A stretch of 64,000 nt of DNA from Undaria pinnatifida. Lineage: Eukaryota; Sar; Phaeophyceae; Laminariales; Alariaceae. The notes below the pieces were generated by a model that was given only the letters and a program-made list of their open reading frames with translations, did not search any database and was not told the DNA's origin. The position numbers were made by a program, and so were the translations under genes. Of this stretch, positions 23,166-34,900 are shown piece by piece; positions within the stretch are counted from its first letter, which is position 1, and every line of letters begins with the position of its first letter. The stretch spans positions 10,698,844 through 10,762,843 of the forward strand of contig JABAKD010000019.1 in assembly GCA_012845835.1 (NCBI GenBank), in the 5' to 3' direction.

Positions 23166-23415
23166 GCCTGCTACGGTAGAGGTGCACCACTGTTTCTTCT
23201 AATGCTACTCTCTTGAGGGGCTCTATCTACACTTCTCCCAAAACACCCGCTGCAATAAACCGATCGGGGCCCAAAACAGAAGCGCTTCCTGATGAACGAT
23301 CCCATGGCTTATTAGGTAAACAACGAAGATTTATGGGGGGAAAAAAGAACGAAATTCCTACGAACTTTCGGCGAAGGAGCCTAAGGAGCCTCGTCATTCA
23401 GAAAACGTTTCCGAC
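23166..23415 (-). mobile_element. Family A TIR element, copy
   Basis: GCTACGGTAGAGGTGCACCA opens it. Reversed core: GAACGATCCCATGGCTTATT, GAACGAAATTCCTACGAACT, GGAGCCTCGTCATTCAG. It ends at ACACGTGCTACG. Confidence 0.65.
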
Positions 23416-23712
23416 ACGTGCTACGCTACGACGATGGAGGTAGCAGTTTTCGTCTGGAATGGTTTCTGAATGACGGGGCTCCTTAACCCAAAAAATCGTC
23501 GGAAATTGGTCATTTTTTTTTGCATGATCTCGATGTATACCTAGGCCATGGGATTATTCATCCTGCGTAGCAGTTTTAGTTTTCTCCGAATCAGTTCTCG
23601 GGGGAGGTCTTCAACTCCCAAAAACGAGGAAACCTCAAAAAAAAAGTGGTGCACCTCTATCGTAGCACGCGTGTTTCCGCCTAAAAGTGCTGCCTCTATC
23701 GTAGCACGCGTC
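23412..23712 (+). mobile_element. Family A TIR element, near-complete copy
   Basis: CGTGCTACGCTACGACGATG at the left, core GACGGGGCTCCTTAACCCAA and CCATGGGATTATTCATCCTG, right end GTGGTGCACCTCTATCGTAG. The right end is repeated once more at about 23,685-23,708. Confidence 0.72.
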
Positions 23713-23810
23713 AGGAGTCTACTTGGCTTGACACACCCCTCTCTTAAAGCGCAGCCCGCCCTGTTTCGTTGACTTCCATAGTATTGTACTCACTGTTTAA
23801 GGGACAACTG

Positions 23811-24095
23811 GCGCGTGCTACAATAGAGGCACGATCACTTTTTTTTTGGCCAATTTGCGTTTTCTAAAAGGACTGGGCTCCTTAACCCAAAGTCGTCGGA
23901 ATAATGTCATCACTATTTTGCAATATTTTTTCATCGTATGCCTACTGCTGTAGGCCATGGGGATTATCCATCCGGTAAGAAGCACTTTTTTTTCTCTTTT
24001 CTCGGAAATCTGTTTTCGAGCGGGGGACGTAGAGCTCCGTAAGTGAGGAGCGTCTCGGGAAAAAAACATGGTGCACCCGTACCTTAGCATGCCTT
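23811..24095 (+). mobile_element. Family A TIR element, near-complete copy
   Basis: GCGCGTGCTACAATAGAGGC, GGGCTCCTTAACCCAAAGTC, GGCCATGGGGATTATCCATC and ATGGTGCACCCGTACCTTAG give both ends and the core. Confidence 0.72.
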
Positions 24096-24279
24096 CACTA
24101 CCTACTTGGACTCAGTGTGGGAACATTTTCGCGGTCGTAAAAAGGAGGTTAAGGAGGAGGCATGCCGCCGTGTTGTAAAAAAGCAGCAAACGTTTGAGCT
24201 TAGTACGGGGAAATATAGTAATCAGATCTAAACGTGGCTATTAATAGTAAAAACAGGGGGATACACATGTTTTTGCAGG

Positions 24280-24450
24280 GCTTTTCACGGGTCGGATCGA
24301 ATCGGGGTGACCCGGCCCGACCCGTGATATCCGAACACCTCTTGGCCCGACCCATGATATTGCGAATACCTCCTGATCTGTCACGACTCGACCCGTGGCC
24401 TTTAAAAAACACTCTTGACCCGACCCGTCGACCGGGTCATGCCCCATGGC
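24280..24450. repeat. CCCGACCCGT-rich repeat cluster
   Basis: GGCCCGACCCGTGATAT, GGCCCGACCCATGATAT, CGACTCGACCCGTGGCC and GACCCGACCCGTCGACCGG: about five imperfect ~40-bp units. Confidence 0.55.
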
Positions 24451-24499
24451 AAGCCCTGGGCTTTTGTATGTATCGTGGGTTCAGATTGGTACGGTTCCC

Positions 24500-25560
24500 C
24501 ACAATACCAAAGCGGAGGTATTTTGGGATGCTGTCAAAGAGGGGACGGTTTTGTGTGGTGTCAATGAGGAGGCGTTTGTGTGCGCCGAAGAGGGGTGTGT
24601 GTCAACGTGTTGTTACAGAGGAGGCGTTTGGGTGTGTCGTTAAATGGAGGCGGGTCCACGTGTTGTAAAACAATAGAGATGTGTTGGTGTGCTACCAAAG
24701 AAGATCGTTTTGATGTGTTGTCAAAAAGGAGGCGTTTTGATGTGCTGTCAAAGGGGAGGCGAATGTGTATGGTGTCAACGCGGAGGCGCTTGGGCGTGTC
24801 GTCGAAGAGGAGAAACTCCAATGGCAACACCTCCTTGCGATTACACTCGTGCAACACCATGGTCTGATTGGTTCAGGCTGGCTTTTCGACCGGCTGAGTT
24901 TCATAAAGCGCCATCGAAGAGCCGCCCGACTGCGCCTGCCAACCTCAACCCCCCCAATGGGTTGGGGGTAAGGTTAGGGTCGGGTGCCGACCTCGAGCCT
25001 CCCAAATAATTGGAGTTGGGGTCAGCTTAGGGTTGGGCCTGGGCAAAAGCGCAAGCTAGAAATCGACCGAAATATATTGCAAGTACATTCGCCAGATGTT
25101 GCAATCAGAGGCACTTCAAAGAGGCGATTTTGTGCGGTGTCAAAGGTCAAGGACGGAGCGTATTGGCGTGTAGTAAAAAATGGGTTTTGAAGCGTTGTCA
25201 GAGCGAAGGAGACGATGAGAACTCTTGTCAAAACGGAGGCGTTCTGGTGTGTTGTGAAAGAGGCACGGCGATTTGGTGTATCGTGTGACGGAGGCGGTTT
25301 GGCGTATAGTCAAGACGCGACTTGGGGGTGTCGTCCACGAAGAGGCGTTTTTGGTGTGCTATCAGAGGAGGCGATTTGGTTTGTTGTCAAATAGGCGGCG
25401 ATTTGACGTGTTGTCCAAATTGAGGCGAATTTGCCAAATTGAGGCGATTTTGCATATCGTCAAAAGGAGACCATTGATGTCTTGCAAGTCGAGAGACGAC
25501 TTTTGGTGTGTAAAAAAAACGAGATCATTCAGTGTGCCGCCGAATAGGTTCGGTGCTTTT
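24500..25560 (+). repeat. ~25-30-bp minisatellite, GTGTTGTCAAAGAGGAGGCG type
   Basis: Some 25 imperfect units of GGTGTGTTGTCAAAGAGGAG then GCGTTTTG. The array is interrupted at about 24,860-25,090 by a family H repeat. One more unit lies near 22,905. Open frames through it read DVLSKRRRF-type repeats. Confidence 0.75.
24895..25075 (-). repeat. Family H repeat, copy 2
   Basis: GGGTTGGGGGTAAGGTTAGG, GTGCCGACCTCGAGCCTCCC, GGGTTGGGCCTGGGC. Reverse of the copies at 7,310 and 36,110. Confidence 0.5.
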
Positions 25561-26784
25561 CCAAGCACGAAAAAAAACAATGGCGGGGTGGCCGGCGTCC
25601 CGTCAATCCCACAACGTTCAACGTTCTCTAACGAGGCGATAACAGAAGCAAATACAGTAGGTAGGTGTTCGATTTTGGGCGAGTCCGTACCCAGAGAATA
25701 TGTGGCAAAATCAATCACGCAGCTCATCACATTTCTCCGGCTATACAACGGCAAGAAAAACGAGCACGCGTACACACGTGAGCCAGCGGCGTATCGGTGC
25801 TGCTAAAAAATGCCAGGCGCGACGTTGGAACTTCGCGGCGTTCAACAAGGCGGATCCTCTCCTGCAGAGTAAAAACGAGCGAGTGTCGAAACAAGGGTTC
25901 GTTCAGTTCGAATATAAGGTTCGCCCGCTAGTCTCCGCGGTGGTCTCAGACCAATCTCCAAAAGTGCCATGTCACGGCATGAAGTATAACATATCCAACT
26001 TGATTGCGGACGCGTGTGCTCCTATGTATGTTTAACATTCGGGGAATATCGGCAGTATGCGCGTTGTTCTCATGGTGGCAACAATAAAACTCCATAGGCC
26101 GGCCGCGAAAGCCACGATGCTGACGTTCGGCGACGGCGAAGATAGCTCTTTCTTGTGTTTTGAAGCATAAGCGTAACCGTTGCTTAAGCGTTAGCATGAT
26201 CACGTGTTGGTGTTCATCCATACGAGGGCACACGTCGGGCGCCAATTATTGAAAAAACGAGCCCTTCGGGTTGCCTCTTCTCTGTGGGCAAAACCGCCGT
26301 CCCTCCTTACATACCATAGTATGCATACTGCACACCAAAAAACTAACCAAACCGCAACTAAAGAGGGCGAATGCGCCGCTCGATATCTCCCTTATTTTGC
26401 ACCTTGGACAACGCCGAGACGCGGCCACCAACTATGCTGTCTGTGTGTAGAAGAGCGAAAGTTCACCAAAAAGCAGCCCGCTGTCTGCCAAAGGATGAGA
26501 GTTTGTCCTGTCTTCGGGGTAACATTATTAGCCCTTGAACGGCGGGATAAAAGACCCCCTCTTCTCCCACGAGAAACACCCTCCCCCTTCCCCCACGAGA
26601 CATACATATGCATTGGAATGGGGTACCGGTACGAAGAGCTTTGGTATGATTACAGTAATCCGACAGGCTACGAGCTCGTACGGTATACCAGTACGTACGT
26701 AACCAATGTGGCGCCGCGTCGCTCCTTCAATCTCGACTAGAGACGACACGGCACCAACCATACCGAAAAATAATGTCAACAGGT
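25561..26784. other. Stretch without a recognisable gene
   Basis: Short overlapping frames without recognised domains, and no repeat family member identified. Confidence 0.45.
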
Positions 26785-27240
26785 GTAGGCATCTGGTTCC
26801 GCCCGCGGAAGGGAGAGAGTCGATCGCGGAGTGCCTGATTGATACTTTTACGTTCGTGCCTACTCTAACGTAGGGTGGAGATGTTTTTTTTCGCTTGGAG
26901 CTGACCAGAGTCGCAGCATCGCTCGTTCAACACCGCCACGAGACAAGAGGGCACCGATCGCGACCGTACCGAGACTACGCTCACCCTTTCAGGCATCGTG
27001 TCGCGGCAGGGAAGGGGAGAAGGCCGAGCGTGGAGTGCCTGAAACTCCTACGCATGTAATGTATCTTTTCTACCTAGCGTAAGGTTGTTGTTGCACGTGG
27101 AGCCCTTTTTCAACTTCGGCAAGAGGCACAAGAGGGCACCGATCATGACCGTATCTAGTCTTACGCTTGCAGGCATCTGGTGCGCCGGGGGAGGGGAAGG
27201 GGTGGAGGGCGGAGTGCCTCGGTATTCTTGCGCACGTGTA
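26785..27240 (+). repeat. ~190-bp tandem repeat, three units
   Basis: CAGGCATCTGGTGCGCCGGG, GGGAAGGGGTGGAGGGCGGA, GTGCCTGA, CCTACTCTAACGTAGGGTGG and AAGAGGGCACCGATCGCGAC recur with starts near 26,786, 26,990 and 27,171. Confidence 0.68.
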
Positions 27241-27605
27241 GTACTGTAATACAAAGGTACAGTATGCACTTTCTACTTATTACGTAACGACCGCGGCCGA
27301 CCAACACCAACCCTAAAAGAGCTCGATAAATACAACCCCCCAACAGAGCGCATGCACTACAAAAAGGGGCAGCAACAGATAAACCGACACGGTGGCTCCT
27401 TGCGGCAGGCAGTATCACCCCTGCTCCCTTTAACCCACCCACCCACCCACCCCTTGAAAGCTAAGCTTGACAAGCGTGCCTGCGTGTCACGCAGGACATC
27501 CTCCTCAGCCATCAGCATCGGAACTCGAAACCCAGAGAAACGAACTCGCTTGACGGCACACCCGCTGCGCGAGGATGTGACCACAGCTGGTAATCCTTCG
27601 GGGTG

Positions 27606-27869
27606 CTATCGGTTCGGGGCTTCCTTCTCAGTCTTCCTGCCAACACCATCTGCACCACCCACACCGCGGCCTCCTGCCCTCGCTGCTGCATCTTCCTCCT
27701 CCATGGCTCTCCTGCGAACCTTCGCCTCTCCGCGGAGACGCCCTCTTCGCTTGGCGTTCTCGAGCGCGGTGTCGTCATGCTGAGCAAAACGATCGAACAC
27801 GACGTAGCCCACGTACGATATGAAGACACACGCCATCGCGCCTTGCTGGAGCGCACGCTTGTGGCTCAT
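27606..27869 (-). CDS. Small single-pass membrane protein, function unknown
   Basis: 87 residues starting MSHKRALQQGAMACVFISYV. One hydrophobic segment (about residues 11-28, GAMACVFISYVGYVVFDRF) is followed by a strongly charged Arg/Glu/Ala/Gly-rich tail ending KTEKEAPNR. The layout, a short basic N-terminus, one membrane helix and a charged tail, suits a small mitochondrial or ER membrane protein, but I recognise no family. The frame stays open upstream to 28,004, so a longer N-terminus (132 aa) is possible. I prefer the internal Met because the sequence before it is unlike protein and overlaps the promoter-like CCAAT region. It is divergent from SMC4 with about 470 bp between start codons, the alternating-strand arrangement common in compact algal gene neighbourhoods. 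Confidence 0.55.
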   Translation of the reverse strand: MSHKRALQQGAMACVFISYVGYVVFDRFAQHDDTALENAKRRGRLRGEAKVRRRAMEEEDAAARAGGRGVGGADGVGRKTEKEAPNR

Positions 27870-28342
27870 GGTCGGGGCTCTCTGCCGTCCGAAACCACAC
27901 AAGAACAAGAGACCCGGATTGCTACTCGTTGCTGCTTTGAAATCGAACTTCGGCGGGTTTCGATATATGCTATTGGCGGTTTTTACCCTATTAGTAACAG
28001 CCAATGAGAGGGCTTAATTCAACATTTCAGCCTATCACCATCCGCGAGGCAACGCCGATCGAATTTTCAAAATTCCTAACGGCGAGAGAGTAGACAGCAA
28101 GGGGCAAGACGCTCGACGCTCGACATACTTCGAGCGCTGGAGCCCGGCAGACCTCGAGTTACGGTTGCGCAGCCCCCATCTTATACAGCCACGGGAAGGC
28201 TCCTCGGTAATCTGTAGGTGGGTTCAGCCGCTTTGTTCGAGACCCCTCTTCGCTTCTGCATTGCGGCAGGCATCGCAACGGCAACGAGGTCGAGGCCAGT
28301 GGGAGGCGACACGCGAGCCTTGGAATACAAAGCTAAGCTGCC
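27870..28342. promoter_or_regulatory. Candidate bidirectional promoter between small membrane ORF and SMC4
   Basis: 473 bp between two divergent start codons. It contains an inverted CCAAT box (ATTGGC, 27,972-27,977) and a direct one (GCCAAT, 28,000-28,005) about 25 bp apart. AACGG (28,078-28,082) matches the core of the plant mitosis-specific activator element. CCAAT boxes are frequent in bidirectional and G2/M promoters of other eukaryotes. No convincing TATA box is evident. Functional assignment is inference. Confidence 0.4.
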
Positions 28343-28912
28343 ATGTCGAGCTCGGATGCAGCAGTAGAGGACATGGACGTGGGCGACACCAGCCGGGCGG
28401 AGATGGCCACTGCTGTCGGCGAAGGGAATATCCCAGGGGTGGAGCCGAAGGTGGGAACGAAGGCAGGCGAGGAGGACGTGCGACAAGCTTCTTTGGAGTT
28501 GGAGGGCCAAGCCGTCGGAGATGGGGAGGCAGCGGCACCGACGGCAGCTGCTGCAGCTGCTGGGGCGCGGGAGGAGGGGAATGGGGAGGCAACAACGCCC
28601 CCTGAGCGCAAGGCCCGCCTCCTGATTACCAAGATGGAGATGGAGAACTTCAAGTCCTACGGCGGCCTGCGCGAGATTGGCCCCTTCCACAAGTGCTTCT
28701 CGTCCATCGTCGGGCCTAACGGCTCGGGCAAGTCGAACGTGATCGATGCCATGCTGTTCGTGTTCGGGAAGAGGGCCAAGAAGCTGCGTCTCAACAAGGT
28801 CAGCGACCTGATCCACAGCTCGGATACCTACGGGAAGCTGGACTTTGCTCGAGTATCCGTGCACTTCGTTGATATCTTGGACGTGGACGGCTCGGAAGAT
28901 GACTATGAGGAG
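28343..28912 (+). CDS. SMC4: SMC4 exon 1: N-terminus and Walker A head
   Basis: 190 codons. The first 90 residues are low-complexity Ala/Glu/Gly and poorly conserved. From ARLLITKMEMENFKSYGG onward the ABC-ATPase head is clear, with Walker A GPNGSGKSN and the following NVIDAMLFVFGKRAKKLR typical of SMC4. The donor is GAG|GTGAGT, phase 0. Confidence 0.96.
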
Positions 28913-31900
28913 GTGAGTGACCACTGCACCGCTGCTGCTGCTTGAAAGCATGGATAGTTTTTTCGTCATTTTGCGATTTTCGATTTTGTACCAGTTACAG
29001 TACAGGAAGTGCGAGTTCGTATGAGTATTTCATTAGTTCACCTCGAATTCGAATCCAGCAGCAGAGAGCAGCATCATCCAGTATGCAGAACAAGCAGCAC
29101 GTCGGCACGATTCTACTGCTGCTGCTGCGCCTCTCTGCTGCTGTGCTGTGCTGCTGCTGCGTTCACTGCCGTGCACCTACGGAATAACAAGATGAATGGT
29201 ATGTACAGCAGTTGTGAGGAACGATATACATGATGAGATACGAGTACAGCAGGGCAGTTGGTGCAAGTACGGCTTATTTATGCTCGCAGCACGTGGGAGC
29301 CAGGTTTCCTCCGAGGCAGGGATATCGATAGACCCCATCTATTAGCTGCTACTGCTGTTGCTGTTGCCCCGATCACTACTACTACGTTATATGCTCGTAT
29401 CATACGACTACAATGTACTGCTGCTGAGCAGAGGCGATTCGTTATGTGTTACATCCAACGTTCCGCCTGCTGTTGGTCTGGGTTCCCCCTGTGCTTTTAT
29501 TCTTGGTGTCCTCCACACCACCAGCATATCGCACCCGCACGAACACAAGGGCATTGGGCTCTGTCTACATATTTCTTCTGATATACCAGGACAGGAAGAG
29601 CGAACAGCGGGGTATATCATGGAGCTTGGCGACAAGCAATGATGCGATGCCTCATGTTTCGCCCGGTGGTGGATCTGTATGACCTACAATAGAACTTACG
29701 CACAAAATATGCGTAGCTGCCATAGACTAAAGGATTACCTACGGGGACATGATCTGCTAGGGCTGGGCACTGGCTGACTCGGTCAGTATCGATTATACTA
29801 AAATCTATCAGTATACTGGAGTGCAGCAGTTGTTGTTGTTGTTCTCACATTAACTCGCGTAATCAAGTCCGTGGTCACAGGACAGGCTCCAGTCACTATG
29901 GAGCTGAGGAATACCCGAGGGAAGAACACAAACCAAAGGTGGTCCACGCATATTATAAGAAAAAAAATACACTCCAGCTGTGAGATCGAAGATTTTGTCG
30001 AAACTCATCTTTGCAAGCTATGTGTGATACTCCGATCGCGCGTATTACGTGTTGTGTGTCCTCATTGAGGATATAGGTCGGAGACTCCCCTTGCAACTGC
30101 AGTCTAGCTATCAGGGTCAACAGGGTGATGTTAAGTCAGTCTGTGCACGGAAACTATAAAACACGTTTTTGAGGGGGACAAAATCTGACAGCTGTGAAAG
30201 GAAATGCATCAGTTTATCAAGTGAATCCAATAAGTCGAATAACCGGTGAGGGGAGGGCGGAGTTTTAAAGGACGTGGGGGCCTGGGTTTGATCAAGAGGG
30301 GGCCGGGGGGGGGGGAGGGGCAGCTTAATCTGTGCGTGGATACTGTAAATCTTTCAAGGGGATAAATCTGACGGTTTTGGAAAGAATGCACCAGTTTATC
30401 ATGGGGGGCGGGCGGGACGGGCGGGGCAGCTCAATCTGTGCGTGGAAACTAAAACGCATACGTATATCACAGCTGACGCAATTCATGCCTCCACCAGAAA
30501 CATATAAAAGTGATATCGGGAGTCAGCGTACGATGTGCCAGTTCCATACTGGTGCATAGGTCTCATTACTCGCGCCTATACCGCTTGCCACCCAAAGAAA
30601 GACTACCACGTATATATTGCACGTAGTACGTATCACTGCGCATACGCACGACGGACGCAAGCCAATTGGAAAAAAGAAACAAAGAAAAGAAAAGAAGATA
30701 AAGGAAAGGAAAGAAAATAAAAGAAAGCGAAAACACGAAAAAGGAAAGGAGCAGCAGTATATTGGTCGAAGCGAGGCGGCCGAGCGTAGCTCGGCCAATA
30801 GCCCCCCCCCGGCTCCTGAAGGGGCCCCGCTGGAGGCGCCGCCGGAAGCCCCAAAAAATCGCATTTTCGCTTCATTTCCCATCAGAATCGAGGCTCAAAA
30901 CTTTGTTGGCTGGGGGTGGTTGCAGTCATCTACAGGGCAAAAACTAAGAAAAGGACGAGAAAAAGACATGCAACCTGTGGTGATTATGAGACGTTTTTCA
31001 TGTTGTTGGTGTTCGCGCAAGTGCATGATAACTCGTTCTCACGTATGACAGATCGTTCTGACGTATAATATCATATTTAATGTTTGTTACTTCGAAGTAT
31101 TTACTAACTGTTACTCCATCGCTCCTACCCTTGGGGGACAGGGTGGTAGTAGGCTCTCACCACCAAACAAAACACAGGAAAGCACATGCCAACAAAAATA
31201 CGAAAATAAGACGAAAAACAAAACAAACAGAATGAAGGAAACTACTCGTACATCATAACCGGTATCAAGTATTTGGTGCTCAACAAAGAGAAACAACCAA
31301 ACATGAAAAAAGTGGAAGGAAGGAACGCATGCGTGAAAAGTCTCAACAGCCGGGGGGTGGCGGAGATCTTTTAGCGTACAAACAGGAATCATGCGAGAGG
31401 AAAGATCGCGTGAAAAGAAGCAACAGCCGGGGGGGTGGCGGAGATCTTGTAGCGAACACAACCCCCCTCCCCCCCAAAAAAAAATTACGAGTGAACAACA
31501 AAGAAATAACGAAAGAAAACAGACAGAAAGACAACATGGCAATATAGGCGAGCAGCGAAAGGATGCACTGCAACAACAAAAATATACGGAAGTTTATGAC
31601 AAAGACGAGAACGCCCAGAGAAGGAGGGAGAGAGGGGAGTGAGGGGGGGCGGGGGGGCGGGCGGGGAGAAGTACTGGATCGTATACGACAGAAGATAACC
31701 CACCCACATAAAATAGCACACCCCCCACAGAATACAACACCCGTTGATAACGTTTTTTAATCTCAAAGAAAAAGGAGAATAATCACCGGGGTTACATAAG
31801 GCAACACACCCCTCAGGTTGCGCCGCATGTATTCACGGGGCCCCTGCTACAATCACCCGGGTGATACAGCATCTGTCCTTTGTTCCCGCACAATACACCC

Positions 31901-34900
31901 CTGTGTGCGGGGAACAACACCTCCAACAACGTAGACGTGGAGGGAGAACAGAATCCCGCCGCAGCTTACTCCGCTCCTTCGCCAGCTGCTTCGACTGCTG
32001 CTTCCACCGTAGCAGCGCAGGCTCAACCGATGACCTCGTTATTTCAACACGAGGGAGAAAATTCTTCCACGCCTGTTGCTGCTGCTGCCGCTGGTGCTGC
32101 AGCTGGCACAGTAACAGGCGCCAATGTGGCAGCCACCGCACTGGCTCAGCAGCCTTTTGCTGAGCCTCTCGCAACAGCACACACAGGTGCCGCAGAAGAG
32201 TCCATACGCACCAGTCAAGCGTCCCAGGTGGACTCGACGGGGCAGCAGCCCAGCAATCCCATCGGCATGTCATCATACCCCCGCAATACCACAACCCTGC
32301 TGTGTGCTATATCAGCAATTGTCGTCAAGCAAGTGTTATCACACGCCCTTGTTGTCACACCCTCTCATTACCTCACTCCCTGCAAGCGTGCGGCAGTGTT
32401 ATCACACCCCATGGTCTATCAAACCCCCTTCGTGGCCCCTGCGACCTGCACGTTCTCTTCTGGGTTACATAAGATAGCACACCCCCCACAGATGACCACA
32501 CCCCGTTACATTTTTTTTTAACTCCAAAATGTTTTCACCGGGGTGCGTTATCTTTTGTCGTATACGGTAACTCATTCGCCAGCATTGGGTGGGTTTCCGT
32601 ACTATATTGTGCGCTGTTCATTGGACGTACGTCAAATAAAACTATTGCCTAATATACTGGCCGGGTCAATCAGTAGATTAATATTGCCAGTAGATTACTG
32701 CTGCCAGTAAATACTGAGTCAATGCCGATCCCTTTGATTTACTGCTGTAGATCATGATCTGTACAAGGTGTGGTATCATATAATATCATAGAGTTTGGCG
32801 ATAAGCAACGCTGCCATGCTATGAAGACTGCCGCAGTGGTATGTATAATCCGATGATACCACCATACGTACGAGTACTCGTACCAGGTATATTACCTGTA
32901 TATTACAAGCTTGTAAAAACTTCAACGACTTTGTAACGTGAACCAGGTGTATACAGCAGTGGTAATTGTATACCTGAGAACCAGGTGTTTGTGTCCCCCC
33001 GCGCAGTGGGATGGTTGGAGAAGGAGGCAGAGAAGAACGGTACCAAGGGGGCACAAAAGGAGAAGGAGGAGCATTGCCGACTTCTTACATGGACGGGATC
33101 GAGTACTGCTCACGTCCATGCAGATGTATACCAGGGATCGGTATTGCCTATGAGTAATCGTGTGTGTCGCCCAGTTACCTACCGGTAATTACCGCAACTC
33201 AACTTTTCGCATTACCCTCGTACCAGTACTTTACCGCAATGTCGGGAACGGAGAAGAAGACTCCCGGCTTTCCACTACCTTCTCTGCAAACCAATGTGGT
33301 TCTGCTACAAACGCCTAAAAGCTAAAAACACGTGTGTAATGTGCTGATGTGTCCGGTACGTACTCATCAATTGTAGTGTATGCATTCGTGTGGAGGTGTA
33401 GTCGTATGGAAACGTCTTAGCTTTTCATTAGGGGACGTTGGAGATCTGACGTTACCTCGATGTTACCGCGTTTTTTTTTGTGACCTACCGTCCACTGTAG
33501 TTATCTGTAGTTATCTGTAATTGCCTGTGTACAGGTAATACCAGTCCTTGGTTGTTACATTATGACAGCGCCATTGCCCTTAGAGGCGACGGGGCCTGTT
33601 GTAAGACATTTTGGCATCGTACATTCGCTGGTCTCGCGTGTAGTGGGATGGTGCAATAGCGGGAGGAGGATGGATAAGAGGCAGAAGGAAACAAGGGGGG
33701 ATGGTATGTAGGACGAGGAGGAGTATTGCCGACATTCGGCCAGTGGACAGATATGCGTGCTGCCGACATTCATGCAGTTTTATTCGTTATGGCTCCGCCT
33801 TCGCCCATACAGGCGGCGGGCCATGTTTATAAACCCCAGTATTCGCGTATGCGCTAACCTCGCGTGTAGTGGGATCGGAAGGAGAGAAAGACGAGGAGGA
33901 GGAAAACAGGGGGGGCGGCGGGGGCGGGGAGGGAGGGGGTGGGGGGAGGGGGGGGGTACTCATTTCTTGCTTGCCTTAGTCATTTGACCATTGGCCGCGC
34001 ACCACTTTGGAGACGGAGCACCGTTCCTACTCCTAATAGAGACACCTCCAGCGCTTGGGCGCTCATTACGTTTTATCCACATATAGTAGTACGCAAAGAC
34101 GGTTTGCTTTTCTTGTCCTTCAATCCTGTTTCACCGTCTGTAGCCGCCACCTATCTTCTAGGAATTGACATTCCTTGACATCATTTCGGACACGACGGCC
34201 GCTGGTTGTCTGTCGTCTTTTCGTGTCTCTGCAACTGTCCGATAACAGGTCCCCGGAACACGCCTCGTCGTGACCCGTACGGCGTACTCGAACAACCAGA
34301 GCAAGTACCAGGTTGACGGGAAAAACACCACCTTCGCGGAGGTAAGTTTTTCTTGCGCGTTTTTGCATAGGTTTCCATCATTGTAGCATGTTTTTGCATG
34401 TTTTTGCATGTTTTTGCGCTGTAGCGGTTGTTCGCTACGATAGAAGGTGCACTACTTTTGTTCTGAGGTTTCGTCAAGACCTCTCCCAAAACTGATATGG
34501 ACAAAAATAAAACTGCTGCCGGATGAAAAATCCCATGAGCAAGGATATACACGACGAGAATCGTTCCCAAATATTGGCCTATTATTTATTTATTTTCCAA
34601 CGATTTTGGGTTAAAGAGCCCCGTCATTCAGAAACCATTTCAGACCAAAAGTGCTACCTCCATCGTGGCCCGCAGGGGGAGTGTTTGGTGTCAGCCGTAG
34701 CGATGGTGTTTCGCACGCAGGTAGTAGCATCTGCTGCAGGAGTAGCTGTGGTAGTGGCCGCCGCCGCCCCAGCAGCAACAGCAGCAGCAGTACTCGTGCC
34801 CAGCGGTAGTACGAGGTACCTGGTAGTTCCTACCGTAGGTATAGTCCTAGTAGTACGCCGCGGTTGCTCGCCATGAACGCCACTTCACCCCCCCCTCGCC

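Larger units (their letters stand above)
28913..34248 (+). other. SMC4: SMC4 intron 1 (5.3 kb)
   Basis: Starts GTGAGTGA and ends AACAG. It holds CTG/CAG-rich sequence (29,080-29,170), family C (29,825), family G (29,965), a purine-rich tract (30,660-30,760), an ~80-bp duplication with GGTGGCGGAGATCTT (31,320-31,465), the inverted-repeat element 31,681-32,572, a degenerate ~100-bp repeat (AGTGGGATGG..GAGGAGGA) near 32,995, 33,640 and 33,865, and family E (33,945). No missing SMC4 residues fall here. Confidence 0.85.

Noticed and set aside
1..27605. Integrated large DNA virus (known in brown algae)
   Set aside because: No capsid, polymerase, helicase or other viral core gene can be recognised. 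The region is explained by repeats and one LTR element.
28181..28969. 262-codon minus-strand open frame opposite SMC4 exon 1
   Set aside because: Antisense shadow of a GC-rich coding exon. The plus strand carries Walker A and clear SMC4 homology.
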